Origin: Saprospiraceae bacterium | GTDB lineage: Bacteria; Bacteroidota; Bacteroidia; Chitinophagales; Saprospiraceae | Direction: 5' to 3' | Assembly (NCBI GenBank): GCA_028280415.1 | Contig: JANQLV010000030.1 | Coordinates: 42,128-106,127, forward strand | Length of the DNA stretch: 64,000 nt | In this document: piece after piece, positions 63,186 through 64,000 of the stretch | Layout of the letters: each line of letters begins with the position of its first letter | Position numbering within the stretch: position 1 is the first letter of the stretch | Position numbers and translations under genes: made by a program | Notes under the pieces: model-generated | Database searches by the model: none | Told to the model about the DNA's origin: nothing | Seen by the model: only the letters and a program-made list of their open reading frames with translations

Positions 63186-63803
63186 TTATTTTATTGCTTT
63201 ATTATAAAGCTTAGAAACTTCGTCCCAGTTAATTACATTGAAAAAAGCTTCTACATAATCCGGACGTCTATTCTGATAGTTCAGATAATATGCATGTTCC
63301 CATACATCAAGGCCAAGAATTGGAATACCTTTTTTCTCTGCACAATCCATTAGCGGATTATCCTGATTTGGAGTAGAGGTAATGAAAAGTGTACCACTTT
63401 TTCTGGCGCAAAGCCAGGCCCATCCCGAACCAAAACGAGAACCAGCAGCAGCTTTAAATTTATCTTTAAAGTCATCAAAGCCTTTAAAAGACTTTGCCAT
63501 TGCTTTACCGAATTTCGTAGTTGGTTTTGGTTCTCCTCCTCCATCGGGAGACATCACTTTCCAGAAAAGAGCATGATTATAAAAACCACCTCCGTTATTT
63601 CTAACTGCAGCTCCATGCTTGGAAGCTTTCTTTAGAATATCTTCAATTTTCATCTTCGCCAATGGAGTACCTTCAATTGCTGCATTTAATTTATTGGTGT
63701 AACCCGCATGGTGCTTTCCATGATGAATTTCCATTGTTCTTCCATCAATGTGTGGTTCTAAGGCTTTGTGATCATAGGGTAGATCAGGAAGTTTGAATGC
63801 CAT
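63186..63803 (-). CDS. sodA: Iron/manganese superoxide dismutase
   Basis: A 205-residue Fe/Mn superoxide dismutase, full length. Metal-binding residues are visible: His in [11 protein letters not shown], His in YNHALFW, and Asp and His in [15 protein letters not shown]. It dismutes superoxide in the cytoplasm. Whether Fe or Mn is used is not decided from sequence. A terminator follows and a -7-like element precedes it. Confidence 0.97.
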   Translation of the reverse strand: MAFKLPDLPYDHKALEPHIDGRTMEIHHGKHHAGYTNKLNAAIEGTPLAKMKIEDILKKASKHGAAVRNNGGGFYNHALFWKVMSPDGGGEPKPTTKFGKAMAKSFKGFDDFKDKFKAAAGSRFGSGWAWLCARKSGTLFITSTPNQDNPLMDCAEKKGIPILGLDVWEHAYYLNYQNRRPDYVEAFFNVINWDEVSKLYNKAIK

Positions 63804-63853
63804 TTGATTTCAATTTTTAGTTATTCAATGATGATCGTTTTCTAATTTTTTTT

Positions 63854-63861
63854 CAAAGATA
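63854..63861 (-). promoter_or_regulatory. -7-like element upstream of sodA
   Basis: TATCTTTG on the minus strand fits the TAnnTTTG consensus, about 50 nt before the sodA start. A TTG lies 25 nt further upstream, longer than the usual spacer. Confidence 0.35.
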
Positions 63862-63906
63862 TAAAAACTATAACAAGCTAAGTAAACAAGTGTTTAAAAT
63901 CGCTTC

Positions 63907-64000
63907 TCGAAAGTCGAAAGTCGAAAGTCGAAAGTCGAAAGTCGAAAGTCGAAAGTCGAAAGTCGAAAGTCGAAAGTCGAAAGTCGAAAGTCGAAAGTCG
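63907..64000. repeat. Heptamer tandem repeat (TCGAAAG)n running off the window
   Basis: The 7-bp unit TCGAAAG repeats without error for about 13.4 copies from 63907 to the window end, so the true length is unknown. It is upstream of sodA, beyond its -7-like element. Its 7-bp period makes it out of phase for a coding sequence unless read in a 21-bp cycle. Confidence 0.95.

Noticed and set aside
63907..64000. CRISPR array
   Set aside because: Continuous 7-bp units with no spacers; it is a simple tandem repeat.

Overview
The window looks like a chromosomal segment of a gliding-type Bacteroidota, most likely Saprospirales/Saprospiraceae. Supporting signs: AT-rich DNA with few Shine-Dalgarno sites, six proteins ending in type A T9SS sorting domains, a giant SprB-repeat adhesin, a CHU_C-type domain, DUF2911 and DUF3667 proteins, and secreted metzincin proteases. 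Genus is inference; no rRNA or tRNA gene was seen.

Layout. 0-8 kb: phosphatidylserine decarboxylase, a first secreted TPR-CHAT protein, a kinase-like conserved protein, an MBL-fold lipase-like hydrolase coupled to a DUF3667 membrane protein, and a DUF2911 protein. 8-38 kb is an envelope/secretion island. It holds two copies of a four-gene module (anti-sigma with a periplasmic TPR-like tail, ECF sigma factor, divergently transcribed small T9SS cargo, secreted TPR-CHAT caspase-like protein) at 10.2-16.2 kb and 31.2-37.9 kb. Between them lie a 2057-residue SprB-repeat adhesin, two metzincins and another T9SS cargo; two lipoproteins precede the first module. 38-43 kb: a sodium/solute symporter with two small unlisted upstream ORFs, and a secreted PIG-L/DinB pair. 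43-49 kb: a GH57 enzyme, then btaA-btaB facing a PlcP-type phosphoesterase, a probable phosphorus-free membrane-lipid remodelling set. 49-64 kb: a DM13 lipoprotein with an outer-membrane barrel, tandem paralogous barrels, dnaE, a GT2 glycosyltransferase, CHU_C-like secreted proteins, a thioredoxin-fold pair, cutC, sodA, and a 7-bp tandem repeat running off the end.

The most unusual signal is regulatory. Five promoter-like motifs (TTACC, exactly 15 nt, then TTATAAA or a close variant) sit upstream of the two module cargo genes, the SprB adhesin, a metzincin and a lipoprotein. Several of these genes carry a long structured leader: a long-range stem whose arms covary, an intrinsic-terminator-like hairpin, and a compact pseudoknot-like element with a 12-nt loop close to the start codon. 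The pseudoknot-like element occurs six times, and a 261-bp leader block is about 93% identical upstream of two unrelated genes. I read this as a sigma factor/caspase-like/secreted-cargo regulon with a possibly undescribed leader RNA. The sequence supports the architecture; the regulatory logic is inference.

Other points: an outer-membrane barrel gene broken by one in-frame TGA (34.3-34.9 kb), small genes found only by hand (39.7-40.1 kb), and several strong terminators.
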